Under the pieces are notes generated by a model. It saw nothing but the letters and a program-made list of their open reading frames with translations, did not search any database and was not told the origin of the DNA. Made by a program: the position numbers and the translations under genes. Shown here piece by piece: positions 26,201 to 34,130 of a stretch of DNA of 64,000 bases. Every line of letters starts with the position of its first letter. Positions within the stretch are counted from its first letter, which is position 1. The stretch lies in NCBI GenBank assembly GCA_035933635.1, contig DASYYY010000022.1, forward strand, positions 141,670-205,669. The letters run 5' to 3'. This DNA comes from JAKIVR01 sp035933635 (GTDB lineage: Archaea > Thermoplasmatota > Thermoplasmata > Lutacidiplasmatales > UBA184).

Positions 26201-27863
26201 GGATGGGGTGGCGCTCGGCGTGCGCGGCCCGACGGGCGTGTTCACGATCGGCGCCGGGTCCCACACCTTCGGGGGCGAGCCGGTGTACCGGACGAACGGT
26301 ACCGGATTCGAGGCGACGGCCGTGCACGTCGAGCCGCTCGTTCTGCCCGACGGAGGCTGGGTGAACGGCAGCGCTCCACTGTCCGTGGAGTTGAACACCT
26401 CGGCGTACGCCCAGGTGCTCTACTCTCCGACGGTGCAGCTTTCGGTGGCGGTGGCCGGCCTCGGGAGCGTCTCCGAGCCGCCGAGCAGCTGGTGGCTGGC
26501 CGGGAGCCGGGTCGAACTTCTGGCCGATCCGATGCCGGGCTACCACTTCGTCGGGTGGACCGGCTCCGGAGCGGGCTCGGTCACTGGCGGAAACCCCGAG
26601 GCCAACGTCACGCTCAACGCCCCGATCGTGGAGCTGGCGGCGTTCGCGCGCAACGCCGGGCCGCTCTACACGGTCGTGGTCGAGCCGCAGTTCCTACCGG
26701 CCGATGAGCCGTTCTCGGTAGAGTTCAATGGGACGCTCCTGACCGGTTCGGGCAATCTCTCGATCCCGAACGTGGTCCCGGGGAACTATTCGTTCGCCAT
26801 GCCGGTCGATTACTCGAATCGTTCCACCCTCGAGCGTTTCGTGCCCGGAGCCGCCTCGGGCCCGTCGGTCGGGGGCTCCGGCGACGAGCTGACGGTGCAG
26901 GGCAATGGGACCGTGCTCGTCCCGTTCACCTCGCAGTACCTGGTCACGCTCGCGGCCTCGGGGCCGGGCTCGATCGTCCCCGCCCCCGGGGCCTACTGGG
27001 AGGACTCCGGAGCGACCGTGGCGCTCCGCTCGCATCCGGCTCCGGGGTACGCGCTCGAAGCCTGGAACGGCTCCGGTCCGGGAGCCTATTCGGGAACCGG
27101 GACCGCTCCCTCCGTGAGGGTCGACGGACCGATCTCGGAGACGGCGCTGTTCCTCCTCGCTCCGGCGAGCGTGCCCGAGACCTACACCCTGACGATCCTC
27201 GAGGCCGGTTTACCGCCCGGTGCGGATTGGGGATTCTCCGTCGGCGATTCGGGTGTCGCGGGCACCACCGCGAACCTGACACTGGGCGGGCTCAACGGCT
27301 CGTCGACGGTAGCTGTCGCGCCGGTGGTGGTCGGGCTGGGCGATCGCTTCGCCCCCGCCCCGGGCGGGTCGGCGGTGCTCCCGTTGGAGATCAGCACCGA
27401 TCGGGTCGTCCAGGTCACTTTCGCCGAGCAGTTCCTGGTCCACGTCGACGGCGGCGTCGGCGGCTCGGTCGCGCCCGGGAGCGGCTGGTTCGCGGCGGAC
27501 AGTACCGTGACGATCACGGCCCGGCCGGTCGGCCCGGGCTACACGTTCGGCGGATGGGCCGGTAACGCCTATTCCGGCACGAACCCCGCCGTGCCGATCC
27601 ACCTCGTCGGTCCGGTCAACGAGTCCGCGACCTTCACCGTGGCGTTCGCACGGGCCGGGCCGGGAAGTGCGAACGCCGGCTGGGCCGTGGCACTCGCGGT
27701 CGTGGGACTGCTCGGGGCGGCGGGGCTTGGTGCGGCGTGGGTGCTCGCCCGGCGCCGACGGGAGCCACCGGCCCTCTACGTCGAGGAGTACATCCCCGTC
27801 GCGTCGTGGAGCGGTGAGGGGGCGGCCGAAACGCTCAACGCCCCGCACGACCGTCCCCCCTGA
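23226..27863 (+). CDS. Giant cell-surface protein, paralogue-like partner of the preceding one
   Basis: The 1545-residue product starts at GTG 23226, which overlaps the previous stop as GTGA. A membrane helix near residues 28-50 (TLVVAVLVALALPAVLAIS) is followed by a propeller region with Asp boxes (FTTSRDGVTW, SYDNGSHW, VSADGGATWGSPW, SRDNGSTWSAP). The second half has 'ESGLGVGTAW' and 'EAGLPPGADWGF' modules and four InlB-B-like repeats containing F-GWTGSGAGS, LSWTGSGAGS, EAWNGSGPGAYSG or FGGWAGNAYSG. A C-terminal helix (WAVALAVVGLLGAAGLGAAWVLA) and a basic then acidic tail anchor it. Domain order matches the upstream protein, so the two probably arose by duplication and may act as a pair at the surface. 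Confidence 0.85.
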   Translation: MSDTPASPSGRNPARGWAGAGLHPLTRRTLVVAVLVALALPAVLAISSVGWPPAPHAGSIVLVRGLPHASEATATGGAIDWGQARTPTTAAGTAPGASSGPGRFFDTVPVPLPGTGIQSCYRTVPQSGSCDPVNDTMGPQLNLTSRGRIGLVYTAFTNASSCGKVHRRYTETLIGFTTSRDGVTWAAPQYLGGTRCDTVNAAAFPSAWQPTLTSLGNGTFVLAYVAYNLSSGFAPDLYATRDCSTSSSCIYESNVLTSELVVEESYDNGSHWTTPTVLNGSAFPNAVPLEGWLPWHPSITAWGRTIYLSWSNITSEPDIERSAGQVVAGGSGQVHLVVSADGGATWGSPWDLPVRDGPRSYFATNPDVLALPSGEIELAYVTNLTYGPATCCAARYTYTTFHVDVVVATVIANGSRFNVRTVAASVPIYGGPASPHPHWYYELDPAPQLAYGAASNEVFATWSALVPGLACTVASSAPSACQFDYNESQVFVAHGPVLGRSWAVAEVGPIANVGNDTELANFDQGVSQHFLPSLAVGSSGTVVLQALVVNDSVCGTYFAPYPVASTACGAPVEVTTSSRDNGSTWSAPVDLAWEPTLFAGDLPDGMSSATLAYGDRVVLAWTHGSCPVWNSTTVPYTDCEWGSHPMRASAQVEVSTPYLGAGVTVTFHASGVPAGKSWAVDLLGNYRVGPGASLTIGGVPANAWMGWGLSMPSFGYGARFTAAGSIPSPEQFRSSTTVDENFSVSYLLNLVSDPSYPQAPPGAGCTMAITWDDPECAHLDYNLTPGVESVWLPPATVVPLDVTPNPTYCTGAACIFYEANLSFLSWTGSGAGSANTSSNRSALVLQGPVNETANFEVLGWCYFFYYNTPQNTCVASNASIDFAEHGLPAGTPWGVSTWGPAEAAGPPGANFTNGPALAVGGNVTLGETYYAPWSVDVGGARFVGSGVPESPVALPGQAAVTVNYTRATGPTNDTLILQESGLGVGTAWSPLLDGVALGVRGPTGVFTIGAGSHTFGGEPVYRTNGTGFEATAVHVEPLVLPDGGWVNGSAPLSVELNTSAYAQVLYSPTVQLSVAVAGLGSVSEPPSSWWLAGSRVELLADPMPGYHFVGWTGSGAGSVTGGNPEANVTLNAPIVELAAFARNAGPLYTVVVEPQFLPADEPFSVEFNGTLLTGSGNLSIPNVVPGNYSFAMPVDYSNRSTLERFVPGAASGPSVGGSGDELTVQGNGTVLVPFTSQYLVTLAASGPGSIVPAPGAYWEDSGATVALRSHPAPGYALEAWNGSGPGAYSGTGTAPSVRVDGPISETALFLLAPASVPETYTLTILEAGLPPGADWGFSVGDSGVAGTTANLTLGGLNGSSTVAVAPVVVGLGDRFAPAPGGSAVLPLEISTDRVVQVTFAEQFLVHVDGGVGGSVAPGSGWFAADSTVTITARPVGPGYTFGGWAGNAYSGTNPAVPIHLVGPVNESATFTVAFARAGPGSANAGWAVALAVVGLLGAAGLGAAWVLARRRREPPALYVEEYIPVASWSGEGAAETLNAPHDRPP

Positions 27864-27883
27864 GTCCCGTTCCGCCACGGGAC
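27864..27883 (+). terminator. Hairpin directly after the giant-protein operon
   Basis: GTCCCGT, a 6-base loop and ACGGGAC form a perfect 7-bp stem starting one base after the stop codon. It may be a terminator or an mRNA-end structure; no T-run follows. Confidence 0.4.
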
Positions 27884-27991
27884 GACCGGATGACGACCAC
27901 GGACCCCCCCGGGACCGAGCGCGTACCCCTGCCCTCGAGGGCACCACGACGTATGGATACGTATATCTCGGTGGACGACCTGGGCTCCCCG

Positions 27992-28291
27992 ATGGGCGCC
28001 AAGAGCCTGCCGGGGCCCGAGGGTCGGTTACGGAACCTCTCGCGGCTGCTGCAGCGGTCGAACGAGGACCCGTCGCTGCTCCTGGCCCGCGAGTTCGCCG
28101 GGGAGGCTCGCCAGTTCCTGGCCCGGGGCCAGGACTCGGCCGCGGAACGAAGTATCGCGGCGGCCCATCTGGCGCTTCGGCTCGGCAACCATTCCGTGAG
28201 CGGGGGCGCGGCGGCCGGCGCCGCGGACTCGAACGGCACCGACCCGAGCCCGCTCGACCCTCCGGCACCGCCGGTCCGCCGCTTCCGGTAG
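27992..28291 (+). CDS. Small soluble helical protein, unknown
   Basis: This 99-residue protein was not recognised. The central part is helical and charged (GRLRNLSRLLQRSNEDPSLLLA, then FAGEARQFLARGQ and AAERSIAAAHLALRLG), followed by a Gly/Ala/Pro-rich disordered tail. It has no signal or membrane segment. ATG 27992 is preferred because GTATATC at 27961-27967 has leaderless spacing; an ATG at 27890 would add 34 residues and is also open. It sits between two membrane-protein genes on the same strand, so it may be a cytoplasmic partner of the giant proteins, but nothing shows this directly. Confidence 0.5.
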   Translation: MGAKSLPGPEGRLRNLSRLLQRSNEDPSLLLAREFAGEARQFLARGQDSAAERSIAAAHLALRLGNHSVSGGAAAGAADSNGTDPSPLDPPAPPVRRFR

Positions 28292-28384
28292 GTTCGTCCC
28301 GACCCCCGGCCCGGGGGCGGCCCCGCGCCGCGTCGCCACCGAGCGTTAAGGGAGGCCGAGTTTGACCCTCACCGGGTAGCGTTC

Positions 28385-30124
28385 GTGGCCGAGATCCCAC
28401 CGGAGGACGTGATCTCCCCGGTGGACCGGGGGCTCACCCACGAGCGCCCGCTCGGGCTGAGCTCGAGCATCGTCTTCGTCATCGGCGTCGTCATCCAGGG
28501 CGTCGGATTCATCGGGAACTACTTCACCTCCCACCACATCGGCTACGAGCAGATCGGGCTGACGGCGCTCGGCGTCGCCGGCCTGTTCCTGACGATCTCC
28601 TCGACCGTCAACGGGATGGCCGACCTGCGGATCGGCTCGGCCTACACCTACTTCATCGCCCGCGGACGCAAGCCCGAGGAGCTGACCGCCACCTACGCCG
28701 GGGTCCGGCTGAGCCTCGTGGTGCTCGTCAGCCTCGGCCTGTTCCTCTTGGCGCCGCTCTTCTACTTCACCCAGGGCGCGACGACCTGCTTGGCCGCCAC
28801 GGGCTGCCAGTTGACGATCCCGTCCCGGACGGAGATCGAGATCTTCGGGGTGTTCATGATCGCCCCGCTGCTCTGGTCGCCCGGGACGATCTACAGCCAA
28901 CTTTGGGTCGCGCGGGGCGACTCGGTGCGCAGCCAGTTCCCGCTGCTGGTGCAGTCGGCGGTCCAGACCATCGGGCTCGTCACCGTCGCGCTGCTCGGAC
29001 CGCCCCCCATCGAAGCACTCTGGGGGCTCGCCTTCTCCTACCTGGCCGGGGGGGCGGCCTCGGCGATCTACTCGACGCCGGCCGTCGTGCGGCTCTGGCA
29101 CGAGTTCAAGGTGCCCGAGGTCCGCAAGATGTTCGTCTACGCCTGGCCGCTGATGGGCGGCCTGGTCCTCGGTTATCTCTGGACCACCGCGCCGACGTTC
29201 TTCGTCGCGACGCTCTCCGGCGGGGCCGTCGCGGTCTTCCTGGCCGCGAACGGGTTCCGGGTGCTCCTATTGGGGCTCCCGACCGCGGTGGCGATGCCGC
29301 TGTTCCCCCACCTGACGAACCTCCATGTCCGCCGCGAGTACGAACAGTTGCGTCGTCGGACGTGGGCGGCCCTCCGGTACACCGCGATGATCGTGGTGCC
29401 GGCCTCAATCGCGATGGTCGTCTACCGTACTCCGCTGCTGAACGTGCTGTTCGTCGGGACCACCTACGCCGCCGGGGCGGTCCCTCTCGCGATCCTCGCC
29501 GTTTCCGCCATCCCGGCGGCGCTCAGCCAGATCATCCTCACCGCGCTCTCCTCCGTCGGCCGCCAGCGGCTCGACCTGTACCTGACGGGCGTCCAGGTCG
29601 CCGTGCTCCTCGGCGTAGCGTTCCTCGTCCTGCCCCCGTTCGCACCGCTCGGTAACGAGGGGCTCATGGGCGCGGCCATCGCCGTGCTCGCCTCTTCCCT
29701 CGCCTCGTTCGCGCTGAACGTCTACTTCGTCGAGCGGGCACTGGCCATCCGGGTCCAGCCCCGGCCCATCGCGGCGATCGTGCTCAGCGCCGCGGCGAGC
29801 TTCTTCGTCGTCTCGCGGCTCAACGCCTACATCTCCCCGAGCCGGTTCTACATCCTGTTCCCGGCGATCCTGCTCGGGTTCGCGGCGTACTTCCTCGTGC
29901 TCGCCGCGACCGGCGAGCTGTCCAAACGGGACGTCGAGCGGCTCGCCCACTACGTGGGGCTGCCGCGCCGGGTCGGCTCGTTCTTCGCCCGATTCTGCTG
30001 GGCGGACGAGACCCGGGATGCGGGCGAGATGCTGGGCGAGGAGCACGCGGCCGAGAGCGACGAGCGGCTGGACGCCACACGTCTGAGCGAGACCGGCGAC
30101 GGGGCGTTCCGTCGTCGGGGGTGA
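28385..30124 (+). CDS. MOP-superfamily polysaccharide flippase-like membrane protein
   Basis: The 579-residue protein has about 14 membrane helices, with the look of Wzx/MATE-type exporters. Clear segments are IVFVIGVVIQGVGFIGNYFTS at the start, VYAWPLMGGLVLGYLWTTAPTFF in the middle, LLLGLPTAVAMPLFPHLTNLH, and paired helices to about residue 515, then a hydrophilic acidic tail of about 65 residues (ADETRDAGEMLGEEHAAES). Such proteins move lipid-linked glycans across the membrane. No glycosyltransferase is adjacent, so the substrate is open; its place beside heavily N-x-S/T-bearing surface proteins fits glycan supply. The start is GTG 28385. Confidence 0.78.
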   Translation: MAEIPPEDVISPVDRGLTHERPLGLSSSIVFVIGVVIQGVGFIGNYFTSHHIGYEQIGLTALGVAGLFLTISSTVNGMADLRIGSAYTYFIARGRKPEELTATYAGVRLSLVVLVSLGLFLLAPLFYFTQGATTCLAATGCQLTIPSRTEIEIFGVFMIAPLLWSPGTIYSQLWVARGDSVRSQFPLLVQSAVQTIGLVTVALLGPPPIEALWGLAFSYLAGGAASAIYSTPAVVRLWHEFKVPEVRKMFVYAWPLMGGLVLGYLWTTAPTFFVATLSGGAVAVFLAANGFRVLLLGLPTAVAMPLFPHLTNLHVRREYEQLRRRTWAALRYTAMIVVPASIAMVVYRTPLLNVLFVGTTYAAGAVPLAILAVSAIPAALSQIILTALSSVGRQRLDLYLTGVQVAVLLGVAFLVLPPFAPLGNEGLMGAAIAVLASSLASFALNVYFVERALAIRVQPRPIAAIVLSAAASFFVVSRLNAYISPSRFYILFPAILLGFAAYFLVLAATGELSKRDVERLAHYVGLPRRVGSFFARFCWADETRDAGEMLGEEHAAESDERLDATRLSETGDGAFRRRG

Positions 30125-30153
30125 GCCCCGGACGGTGCCCCCCGAGTCGGCGA

Positions 30154-30162
30154 TTTAAATAC
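30154..30162 (+). promoter_or_regulatory. TATA box of the ABC exporter operon
   Basis: TTTAAATAC is centred about 28 bases before the ATG at 30186. It is a near-consensus archaeal TATA box with leaderless spacing. Confidence 0.7.
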
Positions 30163-30185
30163 GAGCGCCCGGGTGGTCGGCGTCC

Positions 30186-31115
30186 ATGCCGGCGGAAGCG
30201 CTCGTCGCCCGCGAGCTCACCAAGACCTACTCCATCCGGGGGGGTCCCCAGGTCCACGCCCTGCGGGGAGTCTCGCTCACCATCCACCCGGGCGAACGGT
30301 TCGCGCTCCTCGGTCGAAACGGCGCCGGGAAGACCACCTTCCTGCGCATCGCTTCGACCCTCCTGGTTCCGACCTCCGGCACGGTGGAGGTGTTCGGGAT
30401 CGACGCGATACGCCGCCCGGAGGAGGTTCGCCCCAACCTGGCCGTGGTGCCGCAGGAGGGCAAACCGTTCTTCCACTTGACCCCCCGCGAGCAGGTCTAC
30501 GCCTATCTCAGCGCCCGCGGGTTCGACCGCGCGACCGCCCGGTCCCGGACCGAGGAGGCGCTCGGGCAGATGGGGCTCGGGGAGGTGGCCGACCGTCTCT
30601 CGACCACGCTCTCGGGCGGGCAACGCCAGCGGACGATGGTGGCGACGGTCATCGCCACGGAGGCGCCGCTCCTGTTCCTGGACGAGCCGACGATCGGGAT
30701 GGACCCGTTCGCGCGCCGGGATGTCTGGGAGTCCTTCCGTCGCCTGACCCGGAGGGGGTCGACGATCCTGCTCACCACCCACTACCTCGACGAAGCCGAG
30801 CACCTTTCCCAGCGGCTCGCCATCGTCGAGCGCGGCAAGGTGCTTCTCGAGGGGGACGCCGAGGGGCTCAAGCGGCAGGTCGGTGGGAGCCTCCGCGTCT
30901 CGATCACCGAGGGAGCGCGGGTGCGCGAGACGCTCGCGAGCTTCGGGGAGCTGATCGAGGACGGTGGGTCGGTCTCGGTGATCCTCGGTCCGGAGAAGGT
31001 CCCCGAGCTGCTGAACTTCGCGATGAAGGAGCATCTCAACGCGAGCGTCGGCCCCGTGACGCTCGAGGAAGCGTTCCTGCGGATCGTCGGGCACTCGATC
31101 AACGAGGAGTCGTAG
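30186..31115 (+). CDS. ABC-2 type exporter ATPase
   Basis: This 309-residue ATPase is of the DrrA/NatA kind. It has Walker A GRNGAGKTTFLRIA, Q-loop VVPQEG, signature TTLSGGQRQRTMVA, Walker B LLFLDEPTIGMDPF and H-loop TTHYLDEAEHLSQR. The C-terminal 80 residues form the small domain usual for these exporters (RVSITEGARVRETLASFGE). Two permease genes follow with gaps of 2 and 3 bases. It pumps an unknown lipid, drug or polymer out of the cell. Confidence 0.93.
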   Translation: MPAEALVARELTKTYSIRGGPQVHALRGVSLTIHPGERFALLGRNGAGKTTFLRIASTLLVPTSGTVEVFGIDAIRRPEEVRPNLAVVPQEGKPFFHLTPREQVYAYLSARGFDRATARSRTEEALGQMGLGEVADRLSTTLSGGQRQRTMVATVIATEAPLLFLDEPTIGMDPFARRDVWESFRRLTRRGSTILLTTHYLDEAEHLSQRLAIVERGKVLLEGDAEGLKRQVGGSLRVSITEGARVRETLASFGELIEDGGSVSVILGPEKVPELLNFAMKEHLNASVGPVTLEEAFLRIVGHSINEES

Positions 31116-31117
31116 CG

Positions 31118-31870
31118 ATGGCGCTCGCGCGCCCCCGATGGACAGGCACCGGGGCGTTCACGCTGACGGAGTTCCGGGTCCAGCTGCACGAGGGGCTGGC
31201 CATCGTGACCTCGATGATCGTGCAGGTCGTGCTGCTGATCTTCGTCGACATCCTGGACCGGCCGATCCTGCCCTACGCGCTGATCGGCGCGGTCGTCTAC
31301 TCGCTGTTCATGCTGGGCCAGCGGGTCCAGAACGAGGCGGCGTACATCCGGATCGACCACAAGCTCACCGAGCTCTACCACGCGAGCCCGCTCACCGCCG
31401 AGGGGTACTTCGTCGGGATGTCCGCCGGGGTGCTCCTCGCCTACCTCCCGCCGATCCTGGTGCTCGTCGTCGCGATGGAACTGATCGCCCCGCTCGGTCC
31501 GCTGGCCTCCGCCACACTCCTCGGGGCCGGGGCCGCCGTCTGGCTGTTCACCTCCTCGATGGGCTACGTCTTCAGCACCCTGTTCAAGGAGAACCGGGCC
31601 ATCTGGCCGTACGCGAGCATCCTGACCAACCTGTTCGGGGTGCTCCCGCCGGTCTTCTACCCGATACGGTTCCTCCCCGGCTACTGGCACCCCATCGCGC
31701 TGGCGATCCCGACGAGCTCGGCCGCCGCCCTCGTCGAAGCGGCCCAGGGCGGTCTGGTCAGCCTCTCCGGCGGCGAGCTCCTGTTCGGTGCGATCGTCCT
31801 CGCGATCGAGGCGATCGCCGTGTTCGTCTTCGCCGTATACTGGGCCCGTAGGTCCGCCCGGGAGCGCTGA
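31118..31870 (+). CDS. ABC-2 type permease, first subunit
   Basis: The 250-residue protein has six predicted helices in the ABC-2 order: an N-terminal amphipathic start, EFRVQLHEGLAIVTSMIVQVVLLIFVDI, PYALIGAVVYSLFMLGQ, the coupling-helix region (RIDHKLTELYHASPLTAEGY), AAVWLFTSSMGYVFSTLF, and the C-terminal pair ending VFVFAVYWARRSARER. It starts 2 bases after the ATPase stop. It is similar in plan to the next gene, so the transporter is probably a heterodimer of the two permeases. Confidence 0.87.
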   Translation: MALARPRWTGTGAFTLTEFRVQLHEGLAIVTSMIVQVVLLIFVDILDRPILPYALIGAVVYSLFMLGQRVQNEAAYIRIDHKLTELYHASPLTAEGYFVGMSAGVLLAYLPPILVLVVAMELIAPLGPLASATLLGAGAAVWLFTSSMGYVFSTLFKENRAIWPYASILTNLFGVLPPVFYPIRFLPGYWHPIALAIPTSSAAALVEAAQGGLVSLSGGELLFGAIVLAIEAIAVFVFAVYWARRSARER

Positions 31871-31873
31871 ACG

Positions 31874-32641
31874 ATGTCCGAGACCGTGGCGGCCCGAGGA
31901 TCGACCTCCGGCGGCGCGGTGCTGCCGGCGTTCGGGCTGATCGGCTGGCGGTGGGTCAGTCGCAACCCGGCCGCCGCCATCGCCCCGATCCTGTTGCCGT
32001 TCATCTTCCTGTACTTCCTGCGGCTGATCTCGCCCCCGTCGTACTTCCCGCTCGAGGTCGTCGGGGCGATGCTGTTCACCACCCAGAACATCGGCAGCTG
32101 GGTGCTCGGCGACTCGGCCACCTGGAGGATCGAGATGCGGATGCAGGACCTGTTCGTCGCCTCCCCGCTGAACAAGGTCCGCTACCTGTTCGGGATCGCG
32201 CTGTCGAACCTGATCCCGGCGGCACCGGCGTTGGCCGTACTGGCGGTGCTCTTGGCGATCACGGTTCCGGTCCCGGCGCTCGGCTGGCTCGCGCTCCTCG
32301 GCTGCATCCTGACCCTCTGGATACTGTTCAGTGCCATCGGGATCGCCGTGTCGAGCCGGGTGAAGAGCCAGCGGGAGATCTGGCCGGTCGGCAACCTGAG
32401 CTTCACCATCATCGGGATGCTGTCGCCGTTGTACTACCCGCTGACCGTGCTGCCGCCCTACTGGCAGGACGCGGCCCGGTTCCTTCCCACCACCTACGCC
32501 GCGCTCCTGGTGCAAGGATCCATGGGCCTGCCGGGGGCGGTCGCGTCGGACCTTCTCGTCGATGCCGGTCTGCTCGGGCTCTCGGCGCTGGTCGGTACGA
32601 TCCTCGCGCTGCGGCTCTACCGGTGGCGCGAAGGCGACTGA
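31874..32641 (+). CDS. ABC-2 type permease, second subunit
   Basis: The 255-residue membrane protein shares layout with the preceding permease: PAAAIAPILLPFIFLYFLRLI, a coupling segment (EMRMQDLFVASPLNKVRYLFG), VLAVLLAITVPVPALGWLALLG, SAIGIAVSSRVKSQREIWPVG and a final helix ahead of LRLYRWREGD. The motif VASPLNK is the counterpart of HASPLTA in the first subunit. ATG 31874 lies 3 bases after the upstream stop. It ends the exporter operon. Confidence 0.87.
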   Translation: MSETVAARGSTSGGAVLPAFGLIGWRWVSRNPAAAIAPILLPFIFLYFLRLISPPSYFPLEVVGAMLFTTQNIGSWVLGDSATWRIEMRMQDLFVASPLNKVRYLFGIALSNLIPAAPALAVLAVLLAITVPVPALGWLALLGCILTLWILFSAIGIAVSSRVKSQREIWPVGNLSFTIIGMLSPLYYPLTVLPPYWQDAARFLPTTYAALLVQGSMGLPGAVASDLLVDAGLLGLSALVGTILALRLYRWREGD

Positions 32642-32811
32642 CCGGTTTCCCTGCGGGGGTCAATATCAAGAGCCCCCCGGTTCTTCCCGGGTCCATCCGG
32701 TGCCGCTTGGGGACGAATACGAGCGTACGATCCGTCGGGAGACCCGCCGGGGACTACGCTGGGTCGGCCCACCGACTTGGGCGCCGGTAGCGAGTTAGGA
32801 ATCCAGCTGCA

Positions 32812-33129
32812 ATGGGGAACGAAGAGTTCGACGAGATCCTGTCTGCCCTCGATCGAGAGAGCGCGCGCATCCGGGTCCGCGTCGAGCCGCGACGGTACAA
32901 CAAGCCCGCCACGGTGATCTCCGGGTTCCCCCCCGGTGTCGACCTCGCCGAGACGACCCGCCAGCTCAAGAACCGACTCGCGACGGGAGGATCGGTGGTC
33001 GAGGGGGAGGTCTACCTCCAGGGTGACCACCGCGGACGGATCCGGGACGAGCTCTCCCGGCTGGGGTTCGACGGCCAGACCATCGAGGTCTCCAACGTTC
33101 AGCTCCCCAAGCGCGGTCGGCGCGGGTAG
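32812..33129 (+). CDS. Translation initiation factor aIF1 (SUI1/eIF1 family)
   Basis: This 105-residue protein of the SUI1 fold helps start-site selection on the small ribosomal subunit. The conserved core is IRVRVEPRRYNKPATVISGF, then LKNRLATGGSVVEGEVYLQGDHR, where the G-G-S/T and Q-G-D residues are hallmarks, and a closing L-x-x-L-G-F segment. Length matches archaeal aIF1. The preceding 170 bases hold no gene. The neighbours (an exporter and a rhodanese) are functionally unrelated, so it is likely its own unit. Confidence 0.93.
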   Translation: MGNEEFDEILSALDRESARIRVRVEPRRYNKPATVISGFPPGVDLAETTRQLKNRLATGGSVVEGEVYLQGDHRGRIRDELSRLGFDGQTIEVSNVQLPKRGRRG

Positions 33130-33269
33130 GCGGGGCCGGCGTTGCCGGGTCGCCGACGCGCCCGGGGGGACCGCCTCCGAGACGCGCGGATTCTGCGCCC
33201 CGCGGTGGGGGCCGCACATGTCGCCTGACCTATAATCGTCGATATGCGGGCCGGCGCCAGGAGCCCCAC

Positions 33270-34130
33270 ATGACCGAAGGATATGCCCACCCCGAGACGC
33301 TGGTGGAGAACGCCTGGCTCGCCGAGCATCTGAACGACCCCCACGTCCGGATCGCCGAGGTCGACTACGACCCGGTCGCCAACTACCAGCAGGGCCACCT
33401 GCCGGGGGCGGTGCTGTTCGACTGGCGGCAGGACATTAACGACGGGCTAAGGCGGGACATCCTGTCGGGCGAGCAGCTCACCCAGCTGTTCCGCCGCAGC
33501 GGCGTCGAGGCGAACACCACCCTCGTGCTCTACGGGGACTTCAACAACTGGTTCGCCGCGTTCGCCTTCTGGGTGTTCAAGTACTACGGGTTCCAGGACG
33601 TCCGGCTGCTCAACGGCGGCCGCAAGAAGTGGGTCGCCGAGGACCGTCCTCTGACCAAGGACGCCCCCTCCCCCGCACCGACCCAGTTCACGGCCGGCCC
33701 TCCGAACGACGCGCTCCGCGCCTACTACGACGAGGTGCGCAAGGGGCTCGACCAGGTCCGCTCCGGCCAGCTCCGGCTCGTCGACGTCCGCGGCCCCAAG
33801 GAGTTCACCGGTGAGGTGACCGCGCCGCCGGAGTACCCGAACGAACACGCCCAGCGTGGCGGTCACATCCCCGGAGCGGCGAACATCCCCTGGGGCCAGG
33901 CGGTCAACGACGATGGCACGTTCAGGACCCCGGCCGAGCTCAAGGCGCTCTACGGCGGCAAGGGGATCACCGGCCAGCAGCCGGTCATCACGTACTGCCG
34001 GATCGGCGAACGGTCCAGCCACACGTGGTTCGTCCTGAGCTATCTGCTCGGCTACCGCAACGTCCGCAACTACGACGGGTCCTGGACTGAGTGGGGCAAC
34101 CAGATCCGAAGCCCGATCGAGAAGCCCTAA
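33270..34130 (+). CDS. Tandem-rhodanese sulfurtransferase (thiosulfate/3-mercaptopyruvate type)
   Basis: The 286-residue protein has two rhodanese domains. The first (about 8-130) is the inactive structural one and contains VDYDPVANYQQGHLPGAVLFDW. The second (about 150-280) has LVDVRGPKEFTGE, GHIPGAANIPW and the active-site loop YCRIGERSSHTWF with its catalytic cysteine, a sequence typical of the SseA subgroup. It transfers sulfane sulfur from thiosulfate or mercaptopyruvate to an acceptor. A TATAATC lies about 35 bases upstream. Its 3' end overlaps the convergent GcvH-TusA gene by 4 bases, so a shared sulfur-relay role is plausible. Confidence 0.93.
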   Translation: MTEGYAHPETLVENAWLAEHLNDPHVRIAEVDYDPVANYQQGHLPGAVLFDWRQDINDGLRRDILSGEQLTQLFRRSGVEANTTLVLYGDFNNWFAAFAFWVFKYYGFQDVRLLNGGRKKWVAEDRPLTKDAPSPAPTQFTAGPPNDALRAYYDEVRKGLDQVRSGQLRLVDVRGPKEFTGEVTAPPEYPNEHAQRGGHIPGAANIPWGQAVNDDGTFRTPAELKALYGGKGITGQQPVITYCRIGERSSHTWFVLSYLLGYRNVRNYDGSWTEWGNQIRSPIEKP

